Shown: piece after piece, positions 1 through 7,036 of the stretch
Layout of the letters: every line of letters starts with the position of its first letter
Numbering within the stretch: the stretch's first letter is position 1
DNA from: Bacteroidales bacterium
GTDB taxonomy: Bacteria > Bacteroidota > Bacteroidia > Bacteroidales > VadinHA17
Direction of reading: 5' to 3'
NCBI GenBank assembly: GCA_029935275.1
Contig: JAOZKQ010000083.1
Coordinates: forward strand, 1-8,493
Length of the DNA stretch: 8,493 bases
Notes under the pieces: generated by a model
Seen by the model: the letters and a program-made list of their open reading frames with translations, nothing else
Databases searched by the model: none
What the model was told of the DNA's origin: nothing
Program-made: the position numbers and the translations under genes

Positions 1-185
1 TTTTTTTTATCATCTGGTACAATATATATAGGCTTATAATGGTTGTTTAAGTCAACACCAAAGTTCTTTTTTGCTAAATCTCTTATATGGCCAAAACTTG
101 ATTTAACCTGGAAATCCTTACCAAGGAACTTCTCAATTGTTTTTGCTTTTGCGGGTGATTCAACGATTACGAGATTTTCTCCCAT
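1..185 (-). CDS. topA: DNA topoisomerase I, N-terminal fragment (cut by window edge)
   Basis: Type IA topoisomerase, which relaxes negative supercoils by a tyrosine-mediated single-strand break. Only the first 61 codons are inside the window; the gene continues beyond base 1. The start is the ATG at 185..183. The protein begins MGENLVIVESPAKAKTIEKF, the hallmark opening of the TOPRIM domain of bacterial TopA: the conserved Glu in the VESPAKAKTI motif (E9) is the family's catalytic/metal-linked acidic residue. It continues with SSFGHIRDL (residues 29-37), also typical of the family, and ends in the DDKK stretch that normally precedes the second half of TOPRIM. The catalytic tyrosine domain and zinc ribbons are not visible. 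It is divergent from the PBP gene. Identification is by recognition of the family motif and I consider it firm despite the short length. Confidence 0.95.
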   Translation of the reverse strand, partial: MGENLVIVESPAKAKTIEKFLGKDFQVKSSFGHIRDLAKKNFGVDLNNHYKPIYIVPDDKK

Positions 186-223
186 GTACTTAAAAATTTT
201 AGTAAATTAATTTTTTAACACCA

Positions 224-256
224 CAAAGAAAAGGAAATAGCTGAATAAGATCAAAA
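224..256 (-). promoter_or_regulatory. Possible topA promoter (weak)
   Basis: On the minus strand a TTTTG (256..252) is followed after 20 bp by TTTCTTTG (231..224). This resembles the Bacteroidota -33 TTTG / -7 TAnnTTTG pattern with one mismatch, T for A at the second base of the -7 box. It would give a leader of about 30 nt before the topA ATG. In such AT-rich DNA a near-match is expected fairly often by chance. Confidence 0.22.
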
Positions 257-274
257 TTTATTTTTAATTATTGT

Positions 275-282
275 TATTTTTG
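275..282 (+). promoter_or_regulatory. Possible -7 box of the PBP1A gene
   Basis: TATTTTTG is an exact match to the Bacteroidota -7 consensus TAnnTTTG, ending 20 bp before the ATG of the PBP gene, so the leader would be roughly 14-16 nt. No TTTG or TTG is found at the expected -33 distance, so the match is half a promoter. No Shine-Dalgarno sequence lies before the ATG, as is usual in this phylum. Confidence 0.35.
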
Positions 283-302
283 TACCGATTAATAAAATTA
301 TA

Positions 303-2657
303 ATGGATAAAGATAAACCAAATCACAAGAAGGGTATAGCAGTTTTCTGGCTGCTGTATTTAGTCCCGATTGTACTGATAACATTACTTTTTATTCTTAT
401 CTCGAAAGAGAAGCTTGGGCCAATGCCAGGGTTTGAAGAGTTGGAGAATCCAGAAAATAATTTAGCCGCTGAAGTTTTTTCAGAAGACGAAGTCCTTTTG
501 GGTAAGTTTTATATCCAAAACAGGGTTTGGGCAGATTATGAGGAAATTTCACCTTATGTGATTGATGCATTAATTTCAACTGAGGACATTCGTTTTTACA
601 AGCATCCAGGAATTGATTTTCGTGGTTTAGCACGGGTTCTGGTGAAAACAGTTTTAATGGGTCAAGAAAATTCCGGTGGAGGAAGTACGGTTACACAGCA
701 ATTGGCAAAGAATTTATTTCCGAGAGATACAACACGTTATAGATGGGGAGTGGTTAGGAAAGTAAATCTTGGTTTATCAAAATTTAAAGAATGGCAAACA
801 GCGGTCAAGTTAGAAAGGTCATATACAAAAAATGAAATTATAACTATGTATCTGAATGTGATTGATTTTTTGTATCAGGCGGTTGGTATTAAATCGGCTG
901 CACAGGTATATTTTAATACAAGTCCTGATTCATTAAATATTCAGCAGGCAGCCATGTTGGTTGGAATGGTGAAGAATCCGGCTTACTATAATCCATTGCG
1001 TAATTATGACCGGATGCTTAACCGAAGGAATACAGTTTTATCGCAAATGACAAAATATGGTTTTTTGACGGAAGAGATGGCAGACTCATTGAAGCAACTA
1101 CCAATTGAACTGGATTATAATGTTGAAGATCATAATCTGGGATTAGCCACGTATTTCCGGGAATATCTGCGTACAACCATGATAAAAAATGAGCCGGTCA
1201 GGAAATATTTCTTTTCAGATGATCAGTATGCGGATGCTTTATGGGAATGGAATAATAATCCTTTATATGGATGGTGTAAGAAAAATAAAAAGCCAGATGG
1301 ATCAAACTATAATTTGTACCGGGATGGGATTAAAATTTATACTACTATTAATTCCAAAATGCAACAATATGCTGAAGAAGCAATGCGTGAGCATTTGGGG
1401 CTGGATCTACAAGAGGCTTTTGTAAGACATTCGAAATCATTTAAAAATCCTCCTTATTCAGATGATTTGGATAAATCAGAGATTAGACATTTGTTGAATA
1501 TTACAATGAGAAGAACGGAAAGATACAGGAAACTACGAAACAGTGGAGCATCTAAAGATTCTATATACTCTGCATTTAATACGCCTGTTCCTATGACTGT
1601 TTTTTCATGGAAAGGAGATATTGATACCTTGATGACACCAATGGATTCAATTAGATATTATAAATATTTTGCCAGGTCAGGTTTTCTGAGCTTTAATCCA
1701 CATTCCGGCTATGTAAAGGCTTATATTGGCGGACCGGATTCCCGATATTTTAAATTTGATGCGGTAATGGCACAGAAGCGTCAGGCAGGTAGTACAATAA
1801 AACCTTTCCTTTATACCCTTGCTATGCAGGATGGATTTACACCATGTTATAAAGTTCCAAATGTTCCGCAAACATTTAAAGTTAATGACACAACATGGAC
1901 TCCTGCCAGTTCTGGTAAAAAAGAAAATTGGGGTAAAATGGTTACCCTGAAGTGGGGTCTGGCAAATTCTGAAAACTATGTTTCGGCTTGGCTGATGAAG
2001 CAGTTTAATCCACAATCAGTTATTAACGTTATGAGGAAAATGGGAATCAGGAGCCAGGTTGATGCTGTAAACTCTATTTTTCTTGGCACCTCTATACTCA
2101 CCTTGTATGAGCTTACGGGTGCTTTCGGAACTTTTGCTAATAAGGGTGTTTATACACAACCCATATTTGTTACTCAAATAAATGATAAGAAAGGAGATCC
2201 GATTAGTGTTTTTCATCCCCTTTTTGATGAAGCCTTAAGTGAAAAGAATGCATTTCTAATGGTAAATTTGCTTGAAGGTGTTGTAAGGGCAGGAACAGGT
2301 AGCAGGTTGCGATATAAGTATCAATTATTGAACGAGATAGGAGGGAAAACCGGCACCACCCAGAATCAATCTGATGGTTGGTTTATGGGAGTAACACCAA
2401 ATCTGGTAACCGGTGTTTGGACAGGTTGGGAAGACAGAAGCATCCATTTTGCAAGCCTGGGCCTTGGGTCAGGGAGTAATATGGCCTTGCCTATAGTTGG
2501 CTTGTATTTGGATAAGATCTACAACGATGAATCATTTGCTTTTATGAGATCAGATATTTTTGAACCACCGCTGAATTTTGATATAGAACTTGATTGTGAT
2601 AAATATAACCAGGAGAGTAAAAATAATTATAATATAGAGGAGGAAGTAATTTATTAA
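303..2657 (+). CDS. mrcA: Class A penicillin-binding protein 1A: peptidoglycan glycosyltransferase / DD-transpeptidase
   Basis: Bifunctional wall synthase (PBP1A/PonA type): it polymerises lipid II into glycan strands and cross-links stem peptides on the outer face of the inner membrane. At 784 aa it has full family length. Residues 1-10 are cytoplasmic and charged, and 11-34 form one membrane anchor. The GT51 domain follows: TEDIRFYKHPGID (93-105, catalytic E94), GGSTVTQQLAKN (126-137), and KFKEWQTAVKLE (160-171) with E163 as the likely second catalytic Glu. The transpeptidase domain shows all three motifs: STIK (497-500, nucleophile S497), SEN (556-558) and KTGT (682-685). Between them, residues about 365-460 form a charged linker of the kind I recall from Bacteroidota PBP1A proteins. 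The tail after about 740 is short and acidic. It is divergent from topA and convergent with the EEP gene, so it is probably monocistronic. The symbol is by functional class; ponA or pbpA would also be used. Confidence 0.95.
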   Translation: MDKDKPNHKKGIAVFWLLYLVPIVLITLLFILISKEKLGPMPGFEELENPENNLAAEVFSEDEVLLGKFYIQNRVWADYEEISPYVIDALISTEDIRFYKHPGIDFRGLARVLVKTVLMGQENSGGGSTVTQQLAKNLFPRDTTRYRWGVVRKVNLGLSKFKEWQTAVKLERSYTKNEIITMYLNVIDFLYQAVGIKSAAQVYFNTSPDSLNIQQAAMLVGMVKNPAYYNPLRNYDRMLNRRNTVLSQMTKYGFLTEEMADSLKQLPIELDYNVEDHNLGLATYFREYLRTTMIKNEPVRKYFFSDDQYADALWEWNNNPLYGWCKKNKKPDGSNYNLYRDGIKIYTTINSKMQQYAEEAMREHLGLDLQEAFVRHSKSFKNPPYSDDLDKSEIRHLLNITMRRTERYRKLRNSGASKDSIYSAFNTPVPMTVFSWKGDIDTLMTPMDSIRYYKYFARSGFLSFNPHSGYVKAYIGGPDSRYFKFDAVMAQKRQAGSTIKPFLYTLAMQDGFTPCYKVPNVPQTFKVNDTTWTPASSGKKENWGKMVTLKWGLANSENYVSAWLMKQFNPQSVINVMRKMGIRSQVDAVNSIFLGTSILTLYELTGAFGTFANKGVYTQPIFVTQINDKKGDPISVFHPLFDEALSEKNAFLMVNLLEGVVRAGTGSRLRYKYQLLNEIGGKTGTTQNQSDGWFMGVTPNLVTGVWTGWEDRSIHFASLGLGSGSNMALPIVGLYLDKIYNDESFAFMRSDIFEPPLNFDIELDCDKYNQESKNNYNIEEEVIY

Positions 2658-2716
2658 CCGGATTTCGGTATAAGGAATTTTTACTGCTTAAAGATAGCCT
2701 GTCTAAAAAATTATCA

Positions 2717-3613
2717 TTATTTAAAATAAATTTCAGCCATAACCGGCATATGATCTGAAGGACAAACGCCTTCCCAGGAGTCAGTAAGTATTCCATGCCG
2801 CAAGACTTCCACCTTATTTTTTATGAATATATAATCAATTTTTTTTCCAGGTTTGCAGGCTTCATCAAATCCTCCACCAAAAGTTGAGTTTGGGCCATAA
2901 AAAGGCATGTGCGTAATTTCCTTAGCATCAAATAACCCAAGAGGGTTGGAACGATCTGTTAATACCTGATAAGGCGGATCAGTTGTTTCCGTATTAAAGT
3001 CACCGCTAAGAATCACCGGTTCATTTCCGGCAATTTCATTCACTTTATCTAAAATCAGGAAAGCACTTTGTTTGCGGGCATTTATTCCTTTATGATCGAA
3101 GTGGGTATTAAAAAAGTAAAATTCATTTTGTGTCTTTTTATCCCTGAATTTACCCCAGCTTACAATTCTGTTTAAGGCAGCATCCCAGCCCTTTGAGGGT
3201 TTATAAGGGGTTTCAGAAAGCCAGAAAGTCCCACTATCCATAAGGTGGAAACGTGTTTTTAGATAAAAAACAGGAGAAAACTCTCCTTTGTTTTTTCCAT
3301 CTGTCCTTCCAACTCCATACCAGCCATATCCGGGAAGGAGGCTTTTTAAATCTTCCATCTGGCCAATAAGTACTTCCTGTAAACCTGCCAGTTCAACATC
3401 ATGAAATTGAATGAGTGCCGCTACTTTTTCTTTCCGGTTTGGCCATGCATTTACACCATCGCCTTTATTGTTGTATCTGATATTAAATGAAATAACAGTA
3501 AAAGATGGTTCCTTAGATGGTTCTTTATCCTGAAATGGTATATTGATAAAAGAAGTGAAAAGAATCCAGATTAAAAAAAGAATAGAAACTGGTTTATTCC
3601 AAAAGTTTGACAT
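2717..3613 (-). CDS. Exported or membrane-anchored endonuclease/exonuclease/phosphatase (EEP) family protein
   Basis: Predicted metal-dependent phosphodiesterase or phosphatase of the EEP (DNase I/CCR4-like) fold, substrate unknown. I chose the ATG at 3613, giving 298 aa. A longer reading from 3673 is open but would overlap the end of radA by 50 bp and put a charged stretch before the hydrophobic segment, whereas 3613 leaves a 10-bp gap and puts the hydrophobic segment (residues about 8-26) directly after the N-terminus, like a signal peptide or signal anchor. No lipobox Cys is seen. The fold's motifs are all present: SFNIR (42-46, N44), LQE (78-80, metal ligand E80), NTHFDH (169-174, H171), GDFN (204-207, D205 and N207), the IDYIF segment (259-263, D260) and SDH (286-288, D287 and H288). 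It should therefore be catalytically active. It is probably cotranscribed with radA, but the N-terminal segment places it outside the cytoplasm, so a shared job in DNA repair is unlikely. Confidence 0.88.
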   Translation of the reverse strand: MSNFWNKPVSILFLIWILFTSFINIPFQDKEPSKEPSFTVISFNIRYNNKGDGVNAWPNRKEKVAALIQFHDVELAGLQEVLIGQMEDLKSLLPGYGWYGVGRTDGKNKGEFSPVFYLKTRFHLMDSGTFWLSETPYKPSKGWDAALNRIVSWGKFRDKKTQNEFYFFNTHFDHKGINARKQSAFLILDKVNEIAGNEPVILSGDFNTETTDPPYQVLTDRSNPLGLFDAKEITHMPFYGPNSTFGGGFDEACKPGKKIDYIFIKNKVEVLRHGILTDSWEGVCPSDHMPVMAEIYFK

Positions 3614-3623
3614 GCTATGTATA

Positions 3624-4982
3624 TTAATGAAATAACTGCCTGACAAGATCTTCAATCTTCTCAAGAGGCACAATCTTGATTTTCAGATTCTTTATGTTGA
3701 GACCTTTTAAATTATATTTTGAGAGATACATCTTTTCAAATCCCAGTTTCTCAGCTTCAATAATTCTTTGCTCAATACGGCTGACAGGTCTTATTTCGCC
3801 TGATAGCCCAACTTCTGCAGAAAAACACTTCTTTTTGCTTACCGGAACATCCAGGTTGGATGATAAAATGGCACTGATTACAGCCAGGTCAATTGCCGGG
3901 TCGGCTACCTTAATTCCTCCGGCGATGTTTAAAAATACATCTTTAGAGGCAAGTTTAAAACCTGCTCTCTTTTCAAGCACAGCAAGAAGCATGTTCAGTC
4001 TTCGCAAATCAAATCCTGTGGAAGAACGCTGAGGGGTACCATAAACGGCTGAGCTTACAAGTGCCTGAGACTCAATAAGAAATGGTCTGATACCGTCAAT
4101 TGTGGAAGCAATACATACGCCACTGAGGTTTTCATCAAAATGAGAGATAAGCATTTCTGAAGGATTGGTTATTTCACTTAATCCTTTATTGCTCATCTCA
4201 AATAGTCCAAGTTCGGATGTTGAACCAAAGCGATTTTTGTATGCCCTGAGAATCCGGTAAAGGTGATTTCTGTCTCCTTCAAAATATAGGACAGTATCTA
4301 CAATGTGTTCAAGAACTTTAGGTCCCGCCAGACTTCCATCTTTGGTAATATGGCCAATTAAAATTACCGGAACTGCAGATTCTTTCGCATAGGCTAATAA
4401 CTGGCTGGCACTTTCCCGAACCTGAGAAACACTACCGGGAGAAGATTCTATTTTATCGGTATGAATTGTCTGGATAGAGTCAATGATCACAATTTCCGGA
4501 AGTACCAGGGCTAATTGGGAAAAAATATTTTCCAGATTGGTTTCACAAAGGATATAACAATTTCCATTAGTATTACCAATCCTGTCAGCTCTGAGCTTTA
4601 TTTGTTGTTCAGACTCTTCCCCCGAAACATATAAAATTTTATGTTTATCTGATTCTAAAGCCAGCTGTAAAGCCAAAGTAGATTTTCCAATTCCCGGTTC
4701 TCCTCCTAAAAGGATCAGGGAACCTGGCACCATTCCTCCACCCAGTATCCTGTCAAGTTCATTAATTCCGGTGTGAATCCTTTCAGCACTTGAAAGACTA
4801 ATTTCTGACAATACTTTTGGGCTTGACTTTGTTTTGACAAAGCTGCCTGAGAAAGGTTTAGGTTTTTGAACAATTTCTTCTACATAGGTGTTCCATTCAT
4901 TGCAAACAGGGCATTTGCCAATCCATTTTGGTGAATTAGAACCACAGCTCTGACATATAAAAATGCTTTTAGTTTTCGCCAT
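3624..4982 (-). CDS. radA: DNA repair protein RadA (Sms), branch-migration ATPase
   Basis: RadA is a RecA-like hexameric motor that helps process recombination intermediates by driving branch migration. At 452 aa it has the normal family length with every domain present: an N-terminal C4 zinc finger (C10, C13, C24, C27); a RecA-type ATPase core with Walker A GGEPGIGKST (93-102) and Walker B IVIID (164-168); the RadA-specific KNRFG motif (249-253), which replaces a RecA feature and is needed for function; and a C-terminal Lon-protease-like domain with LNIAGGIKV (351-359) and a GLSGEIRPV segment (392-400). The Lon-like domain in this family is a structural and DNA-binding module without protease activity. 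The ATG at 4982 opens with MAKTKSIFICQSCG, the expected start. A promoter-like sequence lies in the 94-bp gap upstream, and the EEP gene follows after 10 bp. Confidence 0.97.
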   Translation of the reverse strand: MAKTKSIFICQSCGSNSPKWIGKCPVCNEWNTYVEEIVQKPKPFSGSFVKTKSSPKVLSEISLSSAERIHTGINELDRILGGGMVPGSLILLGGEPGIGKSTLALQLALESDKHKILYVSGEESEQQIKLRADRIGNTNGNCYILCETNLENIFSQLALVLPEIVIIDSIQTIHTDKIESSPGSVSQVRESASQLLAYAKESAVPVILIGHITKDGSLAGPKVLEHIVDTVLYFEGDRNHLYRILRAYKNRFGSTSELGLFEMSNKGLSEITNPSEMLISHFDENLSGVCIASTIDGIRPFLIESQALVSSAVYGTPQRSSTGFDLRRLNMLLAVLEKRAGFKLASKDVFLNIAGGIKVADPAIDLAVISAILSSNLDVPVSKKKCFSAEVGLSGEIRPVSRIEQRIIEAEKLGFEKMYLSKYNLKGLNIKNLKIKIVPLEKIEDLVRQLFH

Positions 4983-5014
4983 TCAAGTTTATCCTCTTAG
5001 GGTAATTGAGATCA

Positions 5015-5043
5015 TAAAAGTAAGGAAATTCCTGGTTAGGCAA
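5015..5043 (-). promoter_or_regulatory. Possible radA promoter with a small palindrome in the spacer
   Basis: On the minus strand TTG (5043..5041) is followed after 18 bp by TACTTTTA (5022..5015), matching the Bacteroidota -33/-7 pattern except for the last base of the -7 box. A leader of about 25-30 nt would result. The spacer contains the perfect palindrome AGGAA-A-TTCCT (5023..5033), which could be a protein-binding site but is short enough to be chance. Confidence 0.28.
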
Positions 5044-5076
5044 TTAAAATAAAGGAAATAAAGTGGAGATCAGGTA

Positions 5077-5571
5077 TCAACTTAAGTTCTTTACTTTATT
5101 GATCAATTCAAGGGTTGAATATCCTTTAAGGTGGTTAAGAACAACAACCTTTCCTCCATTTTGTTTAACAAAATCTACTCCCGGGTCTCCTTCAACTGAA
5201 AAATCTTCACCTTTTACTAAAATATCAGGCTGTATAGTTTTAATAATTTTGTAGGAGTCTTCATCATCAAATAAAACAACATGATCAACAAACCTGAATG
5301 AGGAGAGTAAAATTGATCTGGTACCCTGATCCTGGACAGGACGTCCGTTGCTTTTAATTTTTCCTATGGAAAGGTCTGAATTTAAACCAACAATAAAAAT
5401 ATCCCCCATATCAGATGCATCAGCAAGAAATTTTAAATGCCCTCGGTGAATGAGGTCGAAGCAACCATCAGTAAATACAATTTTCTTCTCCTGGAACCGG
5501 TAAACTGAGAGTAAATGCATAAGGTCTTTCAGATCTGCGACCTTGCTCTGGATAAAATAATATTGATTCAT
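5077..5571 (-). CDS. rfaE2: D-glycero-beta-D-manno-heptose 1-phosphate adenylyltransferase (RfaE2/HldE C-terminal type)
   Basis: Cytoplasmic nucleotidyltransferase that transfers AMP from ATP to heptose 1-phosphate, giving ADP-heptose for LPS core or other surface glycans. In Enterobacteria this activity is the C-terminal half of HldE; here it is a stand-alone 164-aa protein, as is normal for the single-domain form. Visible motifs are FTDGCFDLIHRGH (33-45), the cytidylyltransferase-fold HxGH signature at H42-H45; GLNSD (62-66); NGRPV with a conserved Arg (R77) and the following GTR; DILVKGEDF (116-124); and a C-terminal STLELI (152-157) matching the family's ST-x-LI ending. The kinase half (RfaE1) is not next to it. 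It starts 12 bp after the UPF0104 gene stops, so the two are probably cotranscribed. A related glycerol-3-phosphate cytidylyltransferase is the main alternative, but the C-terminal VKG-ED and GGKV...ST motifs favour RfaE2. Confidence 0.87.
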   Translation of the reverse strand: MNQYYFIQSKVADLKDLMHLLSVYRFQEKKIVFTDGCFDLIHRGHLKFLADASDMGDIFIVGLNSDLSIGKIKSNGRPVQDQGTRSILLSSFRFVDHVVLFDDEDSYKIIKTIQPDILVKGEDFSVEGDPGVDFVKQNGGKVVVLNHLKGYSTLELINKVKNLS

Positions 5572-5583
5572 AATCTTTAGCTA

Positions 5584-6600
5584 TTATTTTTCAGCTACAA
5601 GATACGAATTTTTTTGTTTTAACATGATGATAAGTAGAGAAATAGCACCAAGGATAATTATAAAAAGGGTTTGGGATTCATGTGAAATTGTTGCATAAAC
5701 CAGACCTTTTTCCCGTGGTATGCCATAAATTGTAAGACCCAATGACACGATCCAATGAAATGCCCCCATTCCTCCCTGAACGGGAGCAACCATTCCTATG
5801 GAACCAATTACTAACATAAATAAACCATCAATTGGTTTTAAATGAGCTGTTTCAGGAATTGAGAAAAACATAATCCAGGTTAGCAAAAAATACATAAACC
5901 AAATAAACAATGTATAAAAAATGAAAACAGCAAAATGTTGCATCTTATATACCGATTTAAGTCCATCTAAAACTCCGTTAAGAATTTTTTTGATTTTTTG
6001 AATAATTACTTTATCGGAAAATTTTTTCATGAAAAACCATATCAACCCAATAATAGCTATGCCAATGAATAGATAGATGAAAACTGATCCGGTAGAGTTA
6101 AACATTCCTGAAAATTTGACACCAAGGGGTTTAAACACATTTTCGGCGAGGAAATTTCCAAAAAAGTTAATTTTAGCAAAAAATACAATAATCGTTATAA
6201 TAATAAGCATAAGCATATCAATGACCCTTTCAACGATTACTGTTCCTAAAAGTGAATCAAAAGGAATTTTATCTGTTTTATGCAGGGATCCGCACCTGGT
6301 AATTTCCCCCAGTCTGGGTGCTGCCAGGTTGGCAAAATAGCCGATCATTACAGCATAGAAGGTATTGGAGGTCTTAGGATTATAACCAAGCGTTTTAATC
6401 AGCATTTTCCATCGAACAGCCCTTCCTAAATGACTAAACAGGCTTAATATCAGCGCAAGACCTACCCATCTGTAATCAGCTTGTTTGAGGTCAACCCAAA
6501 GACTTTTCATATCAACCCCTTTAAAGGCTAGAAATAATAAGGCAATCCCCAAAGAAAGGAATACAATGTATTTAATTGAGTTCAGTATTTTCTTTCTCAA
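5584..6600 (-). CDS. UPF0104 / lysylphosphatidylglycerol-synthase-TM family polytopic membrane protein (flippase-like)
   Basis: Integral inner-membrane protein, 338 aa, with about seven to nine hydrophobic segments (roughly 8-26, 44-58, 80-95, 119-142, 172-191, 222-247, 258-275, 283-292 and 311-327). It matches the family sharing the membrane domain of MprF and AglD: RAVRW (60-64), NLAAPRLGEITR (91-102), ER-x2-D (E124, R125, D128) and a glycine-rich loop PVQGGMGAFHW (273-283). The soluble lysyltransferase domain of MprF is absent, so lysyl-PG synthesis is not supported; lipid or glycolipid translocation is a guess from the family. The start is a TTG at 6600. The first ATG (residue 31) would remove the first membrane segment, and in-frame upstream codons run only as CCT, ATC and ATT before the panD stop. 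The MRKKILNSIKY opening from TTG looks natural. It follows panD by 9 bp and precedes rfaE2 by 12 bp. Confidence 0.88.
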   Translation of the reverse strand: MRKKILNSIKYIVFLSLGIALLFLAFKGVDMKSLWVDLKQADYRWVGLALILSLFSHLGRAVRWKMLIKTLGYNPKTSNTFYAVMIGYFANLAAPRLGEITRCGSLHKTDKIPFDSLLGTVIVERVIDMLMLIIITIIVFFAKINFFGNFLAENVFKPLGVKFSGMFNSTGSVFIYLFIGIAIIGLIWFFMKKFSDKVIIQKIKKILNGVLDGLKSVYKMQHFAVFIFYTLFIWFMYFLLTWIMFFSIPETAHLKPIDGLFMLVIGSIGMVAPVQGGMGAFHWIVSLGLTIYGIPREKGLVYATISHESQTLFIIILGAISLLIIMLKQKNSYLVAEK

Positions 6601-6609
6601 AGGGATAAT

Positions 6610-6963
6610 TTATTTGAGAAGTTTATTTGAGTTGGTGTCAGGAAAGACAAGGCTGGGTTTGAAAGATTTTGCTTCTTCAGAATCCATCATGGCATAACTG
6701 ATAATAATGATCACATCTCCTACCGCAGCTTTCCTTGCTGCAGCACCATTCAGGCAAATATCTCCTGACCCTCTTTCTCCTTTAATTACATAGGTTTCCA
6801 GGCGTTCACCATTATTTATATTAACGATTTGCACCTTTTCATTTTCAATAAGATTGGCTGCATCCATTAAATCTTCATCAATGGTAATGCTTCCAACATA
6901 TTGTAGATTAGCTTCGGTAACCGAAACTTTATGAATCTTTGATTTGGCAATATGTACTAACAT
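6610..6963 (-). CDS. panD: Aspartate 1-decarboxylase (pyruvoyl-dependent)
   Basis: Decarboxylates L-aspartate to beta-alanine, the amine half of pantothenate. It is made as a 117-aa pro-enzyme that cleaves itself between G24 and S25, turning S25 into the pyruvoyl cofactor; the YVGSITID segment (22-29) has the cleavage site at exactly the usual positions. Other family residues also sit at the expected numbers: K9, R54, Y58 and N72 within the GERGSG...CLNGAAAR region (62-77). Length is normal, with a short C-terminal tail after the ISYA motif, as I recall for Bacteroidales PanD. It lies 73 bp after panC with its own strong promoter-like sequence, and the UPF0104 gene follows 9 bp on in the same reading frame after the TAA. 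The substrate link to PanC makes the function secure. Confidence 0.97.
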   Translation of the reverse strand: MLVHIAKSKIHKVSVTEANLQYVGSITIDEDLMDAANLIENEKVQIVNINNGERLETYVIKGERGSGDICLNGAAARKAAVGDVIIIISYAMMDSEEAKSFKPSLVFPDTNSNKLLK

Positions 6964-6970
6964 AACGGCA

Positions 6971-7001
6971 CAAAGATACTGATAATGGAAATAAGTTCAA
7001 A
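6971..7001 (-). promoter_or_regulatory. panD promoter (Bacteroidota -33/-7 type), near-leaderless
   Basis: On the minus strand TTTG (7001..6998, within a longer T run) is followed after exactly 19 bp by TATCTTTG (6978..6971). This is a full match to the Bacteroidota TTTG-N19-TAnnTTTG promoter, the best in the window. Only seven bases separate the -7 box from the panD ATG, so transcription should begin within about 0-3 nt of the start codon. No Shine-Dalgarno sequence could fit. It suggests that panD and downstream genes can be expressed separately from panC. Confidence 0.62.
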
Positions 7002-7036
7002 AAATCAATAGTATAAATAGAGGAATTAGTGGTTTT

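Noticed and set aside
1677..2015. 112-codon antisense open frame inside the PBP1A gene
   Set aside because: It lies wholly within the conserved transpeptidase domain, on the opposite strand, and its translation shows no recognisable domain; it is a shadow of the real coding frame.
2657..2680. Hairpin ACCG-GATTT-CGGT just after the PBP stop followed by a short T run, as a possible terminator between the convergent genes
   Set aside because: The stem is only 4-5 bp and the T tract (five T) begins 8 bp after it, so it does not meet the usual form of an intrinsic terminator.
3614..3673. Longer N-terminus of the EEP protein starting at 3673
   Set aside because: It would overlap radA by 50 bp and place a charged 20-residue extension before the signal-like segment; the ATG at 3613 explains the sequence better.
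3676..4032. 118-codon plus-strand open frame
   Set aside because: It is antisense to the conserved Lon-like domain of radA and has no independent signals or recognisable protein features.
5584..6600. MprF-type lysylphosphatidylglycerol synthase
   Set aside because: Only the membrane part of the family is present; the soluble aminoacyltransferase domain is absent from the 338-aa protein and from the neighbouring genes.
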